Origin: Nocardia niwae NBRC 108934 = DSM 45340
Lineage (GTDB): Bacteria > Actinomycetota > Actinomycetes > Mycobacteriales > Mycobacteriaceae
Direction of reading: 5' to 3'
Length of the DNA: 64,000 nucleotides
Assembly: GCF_001613465.1 (NCBI RefSeq)
Contig: NZ_BDCK01000023.1
Coordinates: 216,923-280,922, forward strand
Below, one piece after another: positions 16,542 through 25,659 of the stretch. Each line of letters begins with the position of its first letter. Within the stretch, counting starts at the first letter, position 1. The translations under genes were made by a program, and so were the position numbers. A model generated the notes under the pieces. The model saw only the letters and a list, made by a program, of their open reading frames with translations. It was not told the DNA's origin and searched no databases.

Positions 16542-17537
16542 CTACGGTCGCGGACCGTAAGTATTGAGAAACAGCACCGGTCCGTCGCCGAATACGCCGG
16601 ACCGGTCCAGGGCCAGCAGCGCGGCGAGCGCTTTGGCGGTGTAGACGGTCTCCAGACGCAGTCCGGCCGGTTCGGCGCGCTGTGCGGCCTCCAAGGCGGA
16701 GGGCGTGGTGTGGCCGTAGCCGGGGCCGAGCCACTCGGTGGTCATCGTGACGTCCTCCGGCCGGAGCGCGGTCGGCGCGAAGCGTGCTCCGCGGGTGCGC
16801 AGCAGGCGCTCGGTGCGCCCGGCGAGCCGGACGATGTGCTTCGCGTCCAGGGGGAGCGTGTCGTTGACGACAACTCCGACGACGCGCGTACGCAGACCGG
16901 CCAGGCGCAGACCGAGTGCGAGGCCCGCGGCGGTGCCCCCCGATCCGACCGCGGTGACGATGTGGCCCGGCTCGGGCAGCTCGTGCGCCGCGATCTGTGC
17001 CGCGAGTTCGCACGCCACCTCGACGTATCCCAAGGCGCCGACCGGCGACGAGCCGCCCGCGGGCAGGAGGTACGGACGTCTGCCGCCCTGGACCCCGCGT
17101 AGATACAGCCATGGCGCCGCGAGGATCGTCCGCAGCTTGGTATGCGTGAAATACAAAGTGGCGCCGGAGTTCTCCAATCGCCGCAGTTGCCTGCGCACGT
17201 GGTCGTCGACCGGCTGGTCCACCAGGGCGAGCGCGGTATCGATGCCCTGGGCGCGGCCGTAGAGGGCGGTGGCGAGCCCCCAATTGGTTCCGGTGCCGCC
17301 GACCGTGAGGATGGTGCGCGCACCGCGTCGCCGTGCCTCCGGCAGCAGCCATTCCAGCTTGCGGACCTTGTTGCCGCCCCATCCGCCGTCGCCGTAGACG
17401 CTTTCGTCCTTGCACCACAGCTCGGCGGTGGTGTCGAGGTCGTACCGGCGGACGGGTGTGGGAGCGGTGCCGAGGCGGACGAACGGCAACGCATCGGCCA
17501 CCTCCGGAAAGCGCGCGTGCAGCAGCGCCCCGGTCAT
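16542..17537 (-). CDS. D-cysteine desulfhydrase / ACC deaminase-like PLP enzyme
   Basis: The 331-residue protein is a fold-type II PLP enzyme. The cofactor Lys57 lies in GGNKVRKLEWLL, the signature of the ACC deaminase/D-cysteine desulfhydrase branch. The phosphate-binding loop is GSGGTAAGLALG, and the C-terminal VLFLNTYGP is also typical. D-cysteine desulfhydrase releases sulfide, pyruvate and ammonia from D-cysteine; ACC deaminase opens the cyclopropane ring. The exact substrate is not decided by the visible residues. Its ATG overlaps the TetR stop by four bases, so it is co-expressed with that regulator and probably with the acyl-CoA dehydrogenase upstream. Confidence 0.8.
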   Translation of the reverse strand: MTGALLHARFPEVADALPFVRLGTAPTPVRRYDLDTTAELWCKDESVYGDGGWGGNKVRKLEWLLPEARRRGARTILTVGGTGTNWGLATALYGRAQGIDTALALVDQPVDDHVRRQLRRLENSGATLYFTHTKLRTILAAPWLYLRGVQGGRRPYLLPAGGSSPVGALGYVEVACELAAQIAAHELPEPGHIVTAVGSGGTAAGLALGLRLAGLRTRVVGVVVNDTLPLDAKHIVRLAGRTERLLRTRGARFAPTALRPEDVTMTTEWLGPGYGHTTPSALEAAQRAEPAGLRLETVYTAKALAALLALDRSGVFGDGPVLFLNTYGPRP

Positions 17538-18160
17538 GGCGTGGTCGCCTCGGGAATGCCCAGCAGCGCCGCCTGGACCTCGTGTAGCCGGTCGACGTCG
17601 CCGCGAATGCCCGCGACGCTGTCGTTGTACAGGAACGCCTCGCCGAGCCGGACCAGCGCGTAGGCCAGCAGCGCCGGTTCCAGCGGCGGGGTGTAGCCGT
17701 CCTCCTCCGCGGCGCGGATGATCAGCTCGCGGACGGTGCCGACCACCAGCGGTTGCACCGGTCCGTCGCCCGCGGTGAGAATGCGCAGCCCGGACAGCGG
17801 TTCGTTCTCGAAGTAGCGCCGGAACGGTTCGTTGTCGGTCATCCACCGGTTGACCCGGTACAGCACATCCAGGATGCGCCGCGCTCCGGTGGAGCGCCTG
17901 CGGGCATCGGCGCGGGTGAGCAGCGCCTCGAACTCCCCGGCCAGGACCGCACCGAGCACCCCGTCGCGGGAGCCGAACCAGCGGTAGACCGACGCGCGGC
18001 TGAGCCCCAGCTGTCCGGCGATCGCCTGGATGTCCACCCGTTCACCGGACAGGAACGCCCGGCGAGCATGCTCGATGACCTGTTCCCTGGTCGCGGAGGC
18101 CGGTCGGCCGGGAGGGCGAGTGGTCCGCTGGCTGGAATCGATCACCGCGGAATGATACAT
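17534..18160 (-). CDS. TetR-family regulator
   Basis: The 208-residue protein has a TetR HTH (IQAIAGQLGLSRASVYRWFGSRDGVLGAVL) at about residues 40-70 and a helical C-terminal domain with GEAFLYNDSVAG. ATG 18160 gives MYHSAVID and a normal length. A 24-base inverted repeat GATACA-N12-TGTATC (18154-18177) overlaps this start codon, and a closely similar site lies in front of the acyl-CoA dehydrogenase at 19985. The regulator therefore probably represses itself and that gene. Confidence 0.85.
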   Translation of the reverse strand: MYHSAVIDSSQRTTRPPGRPASATREQVIEHARRAFLSGERVDIQAIAGQLGLSRASVYRWFGSRDGVLGAVLAGEFEALLTRADARRRSTGARRILDVLYRVNRWMTDNEPFRRYFENEPLSGLRILTAGDGPVQPLVVGTVRELIIRAAEEDGYTPPLEPALLAYALVRLGEAFLYNDSVAGIRGDVDRLHEVQAALLGIPEATTP

Positions 18161-18177
18161 CTTCGAGACGGTGTATC
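18154..18177. promoter_or_regulatory. Putative TetR operator, site 1
   Basis: GATACA at 18154-18159 and TGTATC at 18172-18177 are perfect inverted half-sites separated by 12 bases. The site covers the start codon of the TetR gene. It matches site 2 at 20001-20024 in half-sites and spacing. Confidence 0.6.
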
Positions 18178-18191
18178 GAAACGGGGTGTGT

Positions 18192-19985
18192 TCAGAACCA
18201 GGCGTCGCGCATCTGCAGGGTAGTACGGTCCAGCCGGGCGAGCAGATCCAGCGCCGGTGCGGTCTTGGGTAATTCGAAACGATAGAAGAACCGGGCCGCG
18301 TGCCGCTTCCCATCGTAGAAATCGCCGGAACGCTCCGCGGCCGCGAGGAATTGTTCGAGCCAGATCCAGGCCAGCACGGTGTGCCCGAACGCTTCCAGGT
18401 ACACCGAGCTGTTGGCCAGCGCGGCCTCGATATCACCCGAGTCGAACAGACCCGCGGTCACCTCGACCAACCGCCGCCAGGCCGAATCCAGCTGAGCGGC
18501 GAGCTCGGCCGCCTCACCACCCGCCGCGCGTGCGGCGGTGATGGTCGCGTCGACCCGGGATCCGAGTGCGAGCAGACTGGCGCCACCCTGCTGGGTCACC
18601 TTGCGTCCCAGCAGGTCCAGGCCCTGGATGCCGTGCGTGCCCTCGTGGATCGGGTTGAGCCGGTTGTCCCGGTAGTGCTGCTCGACGTTGTATTCGCGGG
18701 TGTAGCCGTAGCCGCCGAGCACCTGGATGGCGAGGCTGTTGGCCTCCAGGCACCACTGCGAGGGCCAGCTCTTGGCGATCGGCGTGAGGATGTCCAGCAA
18801 CAGGGTGACCGCGCGGCGTTCGTCCTCGGATTCGGCGGTGCGCTGCTCGTCGACCAGTCGCGCGCAGTAGAGCACCAGCGCCAGGGCGCCTTCGGCATAG
18901 GTCTTCTGGGCCAGCAGCATCCGCTTGACGTCGGCGTGCTCGATGATCGGCCGCTGCGGCGCGGACGGGTCGGCGGGGAGCTTGGCCCGGCCCTGCGTGC
19001 GCGTGCGCGCGTAGTCCAGCGACTCGAGGTAGCCGGTGTAGCCGAGCGCCGTGGCGACCAGGCCGACGCCGATGCGCGCCTCGTTCATCATGTGGAACAT
19101 GTAGTTCAGTCCGCGATGCGCCTCGCCGACCAGGTAACCGACCGCGCCGGGCGCGCCGCCCGGCGTCCAGCGGCCCTCGCCGAAATTCAGCACCGTGTTG
19201 ACGGTGCCGCGGAAGCCCATCTTGTGGTTGAGCCCGGCCAGTGCGACGTCGTTGCGCTCGCCGATCGCGCCGTCGTCGCCGACCAGGAAGCGGGGCACCA
19301 CGAACAGGGAGATGCCCTTGGTGCCCGCGGGGCCGCCGGGGATCTTGGCCAGCACCAGGTGCACGATGTTCTCGCCGAGCTCGTGATCACCGCCCGAGAT
19401 CCACATCTTGGTGCCGAACAGGCGGTACGTGCCGTCGTCCTGCGGTTGCGCGCGGGTGACGATGTCGGCCAGCGACGACCCGGCCTGCGGCTCCGACAGG
19501 CACATGGTGCCGAAGAAACGGCCCTCGAGCATGGGCGCGACGAACTTGTCGACGTGCTCGGGTCCGTGGGCGATGAGCAGATTCGCGTTGGCGACGGTGA
19601 GGAACGGGTAGCCCGCGGTACCGGGGTTGGCCGCCTGGAACCAGGCGGAGCTCGCCTGCGCGACGGTCGTGGGCAGCTGCGCACCACCGAGTTCGTAATC
19701 CATTGCGGCCGAGGGCAACCCGGCCTTGGCGAACGCGGCCAGCGCCTGGCCCACCTCCGGGATGATGGTCACGCGTTCGCCGTCGAAGGTGGGCTCGTTG
19801 GCGTCGTTGAGCTTGTTGTGCGGCGCGAAGTACTTGGTGGCGAGCTGCTCGCTGAGCTCGAGAACGGCGTCGAAGGTCTCTCGCGAGTGCTCGGCGTACC
19901 GCGCGCGCTTGGTCAGCTCCTCGACGTCGAGCCACTCGTAGAGCAGGAAATCGAGATCGCGCCGGGACAGCAAGGTCGACCGCAT
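18192..19985 (-). CDS. Acyl-CoA dehydrogenase (long, FadE5/DmdC-like)
   Basis: The 597-residue protein is a long-form acyl-CoA dehydrogenase. It carries TMCLSEPQAGSSLADI and KMWISGGDHE for flavin and substrate binding, the QVLGGYGYTREYNVEQHYRDNR helix, and NPIHEGTHGIQGLDLLGRK with the catalytic-base Glu in the EGT position. The extra C-terminal helical domain after about residue 470 is typical of 580-610-residue members active on medium or long acyl chains and of DmdC-type enzymes. It has its own promoter with a TetR-type operator at 20001-20024 and precedes the TetR gene by 31 bases. Confidence 0.9.
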   Translation of the reverse strand: MRSTLLSRRDLDFLLYEWLDVEELTKRARYAEHSRETFDAVLELSEQLATKYFAPHNKLNDANEPTFDGERVTIIPEVGQALAAFAKAGLPSAAMDYELGGAQLPTTVAQASSAWFQAANPGTAGYPFLTVANANLLIAHGPEHVDKFVAPMLEGRFFGTMCLSEPQAGSSLADIVTRAQPQDDGTYRLFGTKMWISGGDHELGENIVHLVLAKIPGGPAGTKGISLFVVPRFLVGDDGAIGERNDVALAGLNHKMGFRGTVNTVLNFGEGRWTPGGAPGAVGYLVGEAHRGLNYMFHMMNEARIGVGLVATALGYTGYLESLDYARTRTQGRAKLPADPSAPQRPIIEHADVKRMLLAQKTYAEGALALVLYCARLVDEQRTAESEDERRAVTLLLDILTPIAKSWPSQWCLEANSLAIQVLGGYGYTREYNVEQHYRDNRLNPIHEGTHGIQGLDLLGRKVTQQGGASLLALGSRVDATITAARAAGGEAAELAAQLDSAWRRLVEVTAGLFDSGDIEAALANSSVYLEAFGHTVLAWIWLEQFLAAAERSGDFYDGKRHAARFFYRFELPKTAPALDLLARLDRTTLQMRDAWF

Positions 19986-20000
19986 TCAGCCCGTCCTTTC

Positions 20001-20024
20001 GAGACATGTTCGACTTACTGTATC
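20001..20024. promoter_or_regulatory. Putative TetR operator, site 2
   Basis: On the minus strand the site reads GATACA-N12-TGTCTC; on the plus strand GAGACA at 20001-20006 and TGTATC at 20019-20024. It lies 16 bases upstream of the acyl-CoA dehydrogenase start and shares half-site sequence and 12-base spacing with site 1 (18154-18177), with one mismatch. Confidence 0.6.
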
Positions 20025-20029
20025 TTACG

Positions 20030-20510
20030 GGGCGGCGGCCGGATGTCTACAGGTGCCTTCCCCGCGGGACGATGATTGTCGGTACCACCTCGTCGGCATC
20101 GGCCGGCCATGCCGTGCTGTTCTCGGATTCGACCACACGAGCGGAATCCTCGCGCGCCCCGGTGCGGTCGCGCGTTCTCGGCGCCGGAGCAGGTCGTCTT
20201 CGCCGCCGGCTGATCGCGCGGTCCGGCGGGGTGGGTGAGGCCGTTGGCCGGCGGGCTCCGGCCGGTGTTCGCGGCCGGGGCATGGCCGAGCGGTCGCGAA
20301 GGCCGCCACATCGGTGACCTTCATGCCCTCGTCCAGCAGGGAGTTGTCGACGGCGGTGCCGATGGTAGCGCCCGGCGGGTGCCGGTGCCCGGCTGCCAGT
20401 ACGGGCCGCCCGGCCCGTCGAAGGCGATCGACCCGACCGGCTCCGAGCGTGGTCGTCGACCTACCGGAGCTGTAGCAGCCGAGCGGGGCCGGGTTGCCCA
20501 AGGTGGCCGG
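20030..20510. other. Gene-free stretch with traces of decayed coding sequence
   Basis: These 480 bases have no intact gene. On the minus strand two short frames look coding-like but are shifted relative to each other (around 20330-20440). A 22-base block at 20187-20208 is identical to 22014-22035 inside the LuxR-type ATPase gene, and similarity continues weakly on the right side. The stretch may be a degraded partial copy of a neighbouring gene. Confidence 0.35.
20187..20208. repeat. 22-base exact repeat, copy outside the LuxR-type gene
   Basis: Identical to 22014-22035. The core is AGGTCGTCTTCGCCGCC. The following 25 bases also align with the corresponding part of the gene with several mismatches. 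Confidence 0.5.
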
Positions 20511-23486
20511 TCATCCCTCCGAAACGAGCAATCCACGTATCCGCGCGGTCGCGGCTGCTTCGGTGCGGCTGGACACGCCGAGCTTGGCGAGGATTCGTGA
20601 GACGTGCACACCGGCGGTGTTGGCGCTGATGAACAACTCGGCCGCGATCTGACGGTTGCTCGCGCCCGTGGCCACCAGGCGCAGCACGTCGAGTTCACGC
20701 GGGGTCAGGCCGGAGGTGTTCGCCGGTCGGGCCGGGGCGGGCCGGTTCCCGGCTGCGGAGAGGTCGATCCCGGCGCGGTCGGCCAGCTGCCCGGCTTGCG
20801 CGGCGAGTGGCGCCGCCGCCAACTCGTCCGCGAGCTGGAGAACGGACCGCAGGGCGCTGCGCGCTGCCGCACGGTCACCCGCGGCCAATTCCGCTTCGCC
20901 GGATTCGACCAGGCTGCGCGCCAGCTCGAATGGCCGACTCAGGGTTCGCCAGGAAGAAGCGGCCGCGGCCCAGTCGGCGGGACGGCCACTGCATACGGCG
21001 TGGCAGGAATTCCGGTATGCGGCATCGACCGCGGTGGTTACCGGCAGCCTTCCCGTCACCGAGTTGAGCACCAGTGGGGCGCAGCGGGTTCGGGCCACCG
21101 CATCGGCCAGCGCCCACGCCTCGTGATGGTGCGCGGTCAGATCGTCCGCGGTGAGCGTCGCCGCGCCGATCTCGGCGGCGCGCTGCGGATTGCCGGCCGC
21201 GTGCGCGATCTCGGTCTGCACCGTGTGCAGCTGGATCTGATATTGCCTGGCCCACTGGCGATTCCCGAGTAACGGTTGCGCTGTCGCCACGCTCGTCGCC
21301 GCGGCCTCGTTGTCCCCGCGCGCCAGCATGATGCGCGCATGACACAGCAGCAGCGCGGCGGTGCTCAACGGGGGCAACTGCTCGGTGAGCGATTCGTCGA
21401 TCAGCTCGAGCGCCTCGTTCCAGCGCCCCAGGGTGGTGAGCGCCTGCGCCCATTTGACCAGCAGAATCGGCGCGGCCTCGGCGAATCGGTAACTCTCGTG
21501 CGCGGCGCGCAACCCCTGCTGGATCGCCGCGATGGCTTCCTCGTCGGCGCCTGCCGAGACCAGCAGCGCCGTCTCCCACAGCACCACGGTCAGCACTGCG
21601 CCCGGATCTCCCGCGGCCTTCGCGGCGGCATGTGCCTGCTCGAAATGGGTCATGGCAACGTCCGGACGGTCCGCGGTGGCCAGCCCGAGATAGGCGTGGG
21701 CACGTGCGGACAGCGACGCGGCGCTCCGGTCCCCGCCGAGGTCGCTCGAACGCCGTGTGTGCCCGGCTGACGAGCCCTCCGCACCGGCCGCCTCCTCGAT
21801 CGCACCCGGCGGGCGGAGCGCCGTCGCCAGGACCGACGAGGTGTCGCGGGCGGGTGGGCCACCCAGTAACTGTTCGGCCACCTCGACGGCGGCACGCGCG
21901 TCGTTCTCGGCCGTCGCCGCCGCGCCGCTGAAAGCCCGCGCCGCGGCGAGTTCGGCGAGTACCTGGCCGCGTAACAGAGTCGGCCGGTCCGAAGGAAGAC
22001 ATGCCAGCGCCGCGAGCAGGTCGTCTTCGCCGCCGCCGCTGCTTTGATTGCGCAGTCCCGCGCGGTAGTAGTGCAGACGGGCGGCACGCTCCGGGTCGGT
22101 CCCCGCGTCGATGGCGGCCAGCGCCTCGTCGGCCGCCGCGATCCCGCGCTCGACGACGCCGCCCCGATAGCATGCCGCCACGACCGCTTCCACGACCTCG
22201 ATCCGCTCGGCGTGCACTCGGCTCGCCGCTTCCGCCACCCGATTCCACGATTCGAGCACTCGGTCGAGATGACGCACCTGAACGCGATGTGCCCCGATAC
22301 TTTCCGCTTCCGCCGCCGCTTCCCACGCGGCCTCGAGCGCCGATGAGAATTCTCCGGCGGCATACGCGTGATAGGCCAACTCGCCGGAGGGGCATTCGTC
22401 CGCATCACGTTCGCGGAGCGTGGTCAGCGCTCGAGAAACTCTGCCATGCAATCGTTTCCGCTCCACGGGCAATATGTCGGCGTAGACGGCGTCCCGGATG
22501 AGAACGTGCCGGAACGCGTAACCGGTGTCGTCGGTCACCAGCAGCTGCCGGTCGACCAGCAGCTGCAACGCTGTGGTCAGCGCCTCCTCGGCGAGGTCGG
22601 AGGCGGCCGCCAGCACGGTGTGCCGGACCGGTGACCCTGCCGCCGCCGCGAGCCGCAGCACCGATGCGGCCTGATGGGGCAGGTCCGACAGCGGACCGAG
22701 CAACAGCTCGGACAGCTCGGCGGGCGTGTGCTCGGGTGCGGGGCCGAGCGCCTCCACGAACAGCGGGACCCCTTTGCTGCGTTCGAAGACGCGCGCGATC
22801 GTCCCCGGTTTCGGTTCTGTCCCGCGCAGCGCGGCCAGCTGCCTGCCGACCTCGTGCTTGGTGAGCGGTTCCGTCGAGAGCAGCCGGACACTCGGGTCCC
22901 GGCGCAGGCCGGTGACCAGTTTGCGCAACGGCCCGGAACCGGCGGGCCGGTAAGTGCCGATTAGGAACAGATCCGGTTCGGCGATGTTGGCTACCAGGAA
23001 GGCGAGCAAGTCCAGGCTGGCGTCGTCGGCCCAGTGCAGATCCTCCAGCACCACCACCAGCGGCTCGGTCATCGAGAAGTGTTCCAGCACGGTCAGTATC
23101 TCGCCGAACAACCGGATCCTGTCGGTCCCGGCCTCCGCCGCGCCGGCCCGCGCCGCCAGTTCGGGAAGCCACCGCGCCAGCGCCGGTCGCGCCGGAAGCA
23201 GCGCGACGAGCGCCTCCACGCCCTTGTCGCGCAGCAGTGCGCGCGTGACCGCGATGAACGGAGCGAACGGAACACCCTTCGCACCGAATTCCGGGCACCG
23301 TCCCGACATCACCGCCGTGCGAGCATCGAGCCGCGTCCCGAACTCCGCCACCAACCGCGACTTGCCGATACCCGCTTCACCCCCGAGCAGCACGGTATGC
23401 ACCGCCGGATTTCGATAGGCGTCGTGCAACGCCGCGAGTTCGGCGGCCCGCCCGACGAAGGCGCCGCTTACCGGAAGGCTGACCAC
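20511..23486 (-). CDS. LuxR/MalT-type large ATP-binding regulator
   Basis: The protein of about 991 residues is a LAL-type regulator. An AAA/STAND ATPase begins with FVGRAAELAAL, Walker A GGEAGIGKS (about residues 35-43) and Walker B VVVLEDLHWADD. A long TPR-like helical middle follows, and a LuxR HTH lies at the C-terminus (LTPRELDVLRLVATGASNRQIAAELFISANTAGVHVSRILAKL). The start is uncertain; I use GTG 23486, which puts VGR near residue 11 as in relatives, while the open frame runs further into the divergent gene. Such regulators activate transcription in response to an effector. It may control the divergent epoxide hydrolase (inference from position). Confidence 0.85.
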   Translation of the reverse strand: MVSLPVSGAFVGRAAELAALHDAYRNPAVHTVLLGGEAGIGKSRLVAEFGTRLDARTAVMSGRCPEFGAKGVPFAPFIAVTRALLRDKGVEALVALLPARPALARWLPELAARAGAAEAGTDRIRLFGEILTVLEHFSMTEPLVVVLEDLHWADDASLDLLAFLVANIAEPDLFLIGTYRPAGSGPLRKLVTGLRRDPSVRLLSTEPLTKHEVGRQLAALRGTEPKPGTIARVFERSKGVPLFVEALGPAPEHTPAELSELLLGPLSDLPHQAASVLRLAAAAGSPVRHTVLAAASDLAEEALTTALQLLVDRQLLVTDDTGYAFRHVLIRDAVYADILPVERKRLHGRVSRALTTLRERDADECPSGELAYHAYAAGEFSSALEAAWEAAAEAESIGAHRVQVRHLDRVLESWNRVAEAASRVHAERIEVVEAVVAACYRGGVVERGIAAADEALAAIDAGTDPERAARLHYYRAGLRNQSSGGGEDDLLAALACLPSDRPTLLRGQVLAELAAARAFSGAAATAENDARAAVEVAEQLLGGPPARDTSSVLATALRPPGAIEEAAGAEGSSAGHTRRSSDLGGDRSAASLSARAHAYLGLATADRPDVAMTHFEQAHAAAKAAGDPGAVLTVVLWETALLVSAGADEEAIAAIQQGLRAAHESYRFAEAAPILLVKWAQALTTLGRWNEALELIDESLTEQLPPLSTAALLLCHARIMLARGDNEAAATSVATAQPLLGNRQWARQYQIQLHTVQTEIAHAAGNPQRAAEIGAATLTADDLTAHHHEAWALADAVARTRCAPLVLNSVTGRLPVTTAVDAAYRNSCHAVCSGRPADWAAAASSWRTLSRPFELARSLVESGEAELAAGDRAAARSALRSVLQLADELAAAPLAAQAGQLADRAGIDLSAAGNRPAPARPANTSGLTPRELDVLRLVATGASNRQIAAELFISANTAGVHVSRILAKLGVSSRTEAAATARIRGLLVSEG

Positions 23487-23736
23487 CGCGCGATCATGCC
23501 CGTCCCGCGCACTCGACGCCAACCGCTGAATCCGAGCCGGAGCCGGATGAGTGCCGCCATCAGCGCTTCCGGCAAGAGCCCGGCCGCCCGTTGAAGTCCG
23601 CGAGTGGCACACCAGCGTGAGGTCTTCTCGGCCGATGCCGCGGTGGTGTGCCACTCGTGAACGCGGGCGGTGGGAGGCGTGAGGCGGGGGAAATAGCGAA
23701 TTTGCGTGATTCGGGGGGCGCCTGTTTACGCGAAGT

Positions 23737-24903
23737 ATGAGTGGCATGACGAACAGCGAGATCCGTCCCTTTCGTATCGACATTTCGCAGGCCGAGCTGG
23801 AGGAGCTTCGGCTGCGCTTGGCTCGCACGCGCTGGATCGATGACATGACCGGCGCCGGGTGGGAACGTGGTGTGCCGACCGCCTACTTGAAGGAGTTGGC
23901 CGGGTACTGGGCCGACAAGTTCGACTGGCGCGCGGTCGAGGCGGAGCTGAACGCCTACCCGCAGTTCACCACAACCATCGCCGGACAGAATGTGCACCTC
24001 CTGCATGTGCGTTCGGCTCAGGAGGACGCCACCCCGTTGTTGCTGCTGCACGGCTGGCCCAGCTCGGTGGCCGACTTCCGCGACGTGATCGGCCCCCTCA
24101 CCGACCCGGCCGCGCACGGCGCACCGGACGCGCCCGCCTTCCATCTGGTCATCCCGTCGCTGCCCGGCCACGGTTTCTCCGGGCCGCTTACCGAGGCGGG
24201 GTGGAACGACGGCCGGATCGCGGCGGCGCTCGCCGAGCTCATGGCCCGCCTCGGCTACGACCGCTACGGCGTGCAGGGCGGCGACCATGGAGCGTTCATC
24301 GCCCCGGCGCTGGCGCGGATCGATACCGGCCACGTGATCGGCGTGCACGTGAACGCGCTGGTCACCTTCCCGACCGGCGACCCAGCAGATATGGCCGCCC
24401 TCACCGACGCGGAGAAGGCGCGCCTGGCCGGGATGAAGAAGTTCCAGGACGACGGCTCGGCGTACATGAATCTGAAGGGCTCACGCCCGAACACCATCGC
24501 CCAGTTGCTCGCCGATTCCCCGGCCGGCCAGCTCGGCTGGATCGTCGAGAAGTACAAGGAGTGGACCGACCAGTCCCACGACCTGCCCGAACAGGCCGTC
24601 GACCTGGATCGCCTGCTCACGACGGTGAGCATCTACTGGTTCACCGACACCGCCCGCAGCGTCGCGAACCTGTACTACGAACGCTTCCACGACGCCACCA
24701 TGTTCGCCCCGAAACCGAAGGGCACCGTGCCGACCGGCGTCGCGGTCTTCAAGGACGGCGACTACGCCATCCGCCGCTTCGCCGAACGCGCCCACAACAT
24801 CACCCACTGGTCGGAGTTCTACTCCGGCGGTCATTTCCCCGCATTGGAGGCCCCGGACCTGCTGATCGGCGACATCCGCGAGTTCTTCCGGTCGCTGGGC
24901 TGA
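23737..24903 (+). CDS. Epoxide hydrolase family alpha/beta hydrolase
   Basis: The 388-residue protein has the EHN N-terminal domain (IRPFRIDISQAELEELRLRL) followed by an alpha/beta hydrolase with oxyanion motif HGWPSS (105-110) and nucleophile Asp183 in GGDHGA, where most relatives have GGDWG. The lid contains DLDRLLTTVSIYWFTDT and the catalytic His lies in YSGGHFPALE. This is the microsomal-type/juvenile-hormone-type epoxide hydrolase family, which is common and multicopy in actinomycetes. The gene is followed by a strong hairpin at 24920-24943. Substrate unknown. Confidence 0.88.
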   Translation: MSGMTNSEIRPFRIDISQAELEELRLRLARTRWIDDMTGAGWERGVPTAYLKELAGYWADKFDWRAVEAELNAYPQFTTTIAGQNVHLLHVRSAQEDATPLLLLHGWPSSVADFRDVIGPLTDPAAHGAPDAPAFHLVIPSLPGHGFSGPLTEAGWNDGRIAAALAELMARLGYDRYGVQGGDHGAFIAPALARIDTGHVIGVHVNALVTFPTGDPADMAALTDAEKARLAGMKKFQDDGSAYMNLKGSRPNTIAQLLADSPAGQLGWIVEKYKEWTDQSHDLPEQAVDLDRLLTTVSIYWFTDTARSVANLYYERFHDATMFAPKPKGTVPTGVAVFKDGDYAIRRFAERAHNITHWSEFYSGGHFPALEAPDLLIGDIREFFRSLG

Positions 24904-24919
24904 TTCGGTGGAGTCGTCA

Positions 24920-24943
24920 GGCAGGCGGTCGTCACCGCCTGCC
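24920..24943 (+). terminator. Intrinsic-type hairpin after the epoxide hydrolase gene
   Basis: GGCAGGCGGT (24920-24929) pairs perfectly with ACCGCCTGCC (24934-24943) around a CGTC loop, 16 bases after the stop codon. No T-run follows. Confidence 0.7.
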
Positions 24944-25007
24944 CAACGCCATGCCACGGCCGCTGATGCTCGTTGGCGGCCCACCATGCAGAGATAACGT
25001 CGAGCAG

Positions 25008-25455
25008 GTGAACCGCGCTCAGTGGACTATCCACGGCGAGCGTCTAGTGGACGATAACCGCCACATCCGATTATCGACCGTGGATGTGGAGCTACCCGAC
25101 GGAGTCGAGTTCACGCAATACGTTGCGCGTATGCCGCGATGCGCAATGACGTTGGTGCTGAACGACAAGCGAGAGGCGCTGCTGATGTACCGGCATCGCT
25201 TAATCATCGACCGCTGGGTGTGGGAACTTCCCCGCGGTTACGTCGACGGTGCGGAGGATAGCGACCGCAGCAGCACCCGAGGTCGAAGAAGAGACCGGTT
25301 GGCGTCAGAGCACGACGGAGCATCTGGTCACGTATCAACCGGCCATCGGCACGCTGGATCAACCACAGGAGATCTACCTCGCGCGTGGGGCGCGCTCGAC
25401 CCACATGAACAACTGTGCCTGCTGGGCTGGCCGCCGTTGGGCTGGCCTGCGGTAG
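25008..25455 (+). pseudogene. NUDIX hydrolase remnant with frameshift
   Basis: The frame from GTG 25008 encodes a normal NUDIX N-terminus with MTLVLNDKREALLMYRHR and WELPRGYVDGAED, the beginning of the NUDIX box. At about 25250-25280 the reading frame must change to continue as AAAPEVEEETGW, the remainder of the box (consensus REx2EExGU), followed by TYQPAIGTLDQPQEIYLARG. The Arg of the box is also Pro. After about 25410 the expected C-terminus is lost. One frameshift plus a C-terminal deletion leave a non-functional gene. The source was probably an ADP-ribose or nucleotide-sugar NUDIX hydrolase. Confidence 0.75.
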
Positions 25456-25659
25456 ATCCGAGAGACGGCCCGGAATTCGGCCCCGGCGATGCGCACGCCC
25501 TCATGCAGGTTCATCTCGACTGCGACGCGGACGAATGCTCGTGGAAATGCGCGGCGGTGGAGACCTTACGGACCACCGGTCGCATGCGGCCGAGCAAGTA
25601 CCCGCGCCGCCCGCATCCCTCCCGCCCGCACAGCAGCGAAGCGCTGCCGTAGGGCGTGT

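Noticed and set aside
16543..16559. Hairpin TACGGTC-GCG-GACCGTA as terminator of the PLP enzyme gene
   Set aside because: It lies inside the last codons of the gene, and is short, so it is probably coincidental.
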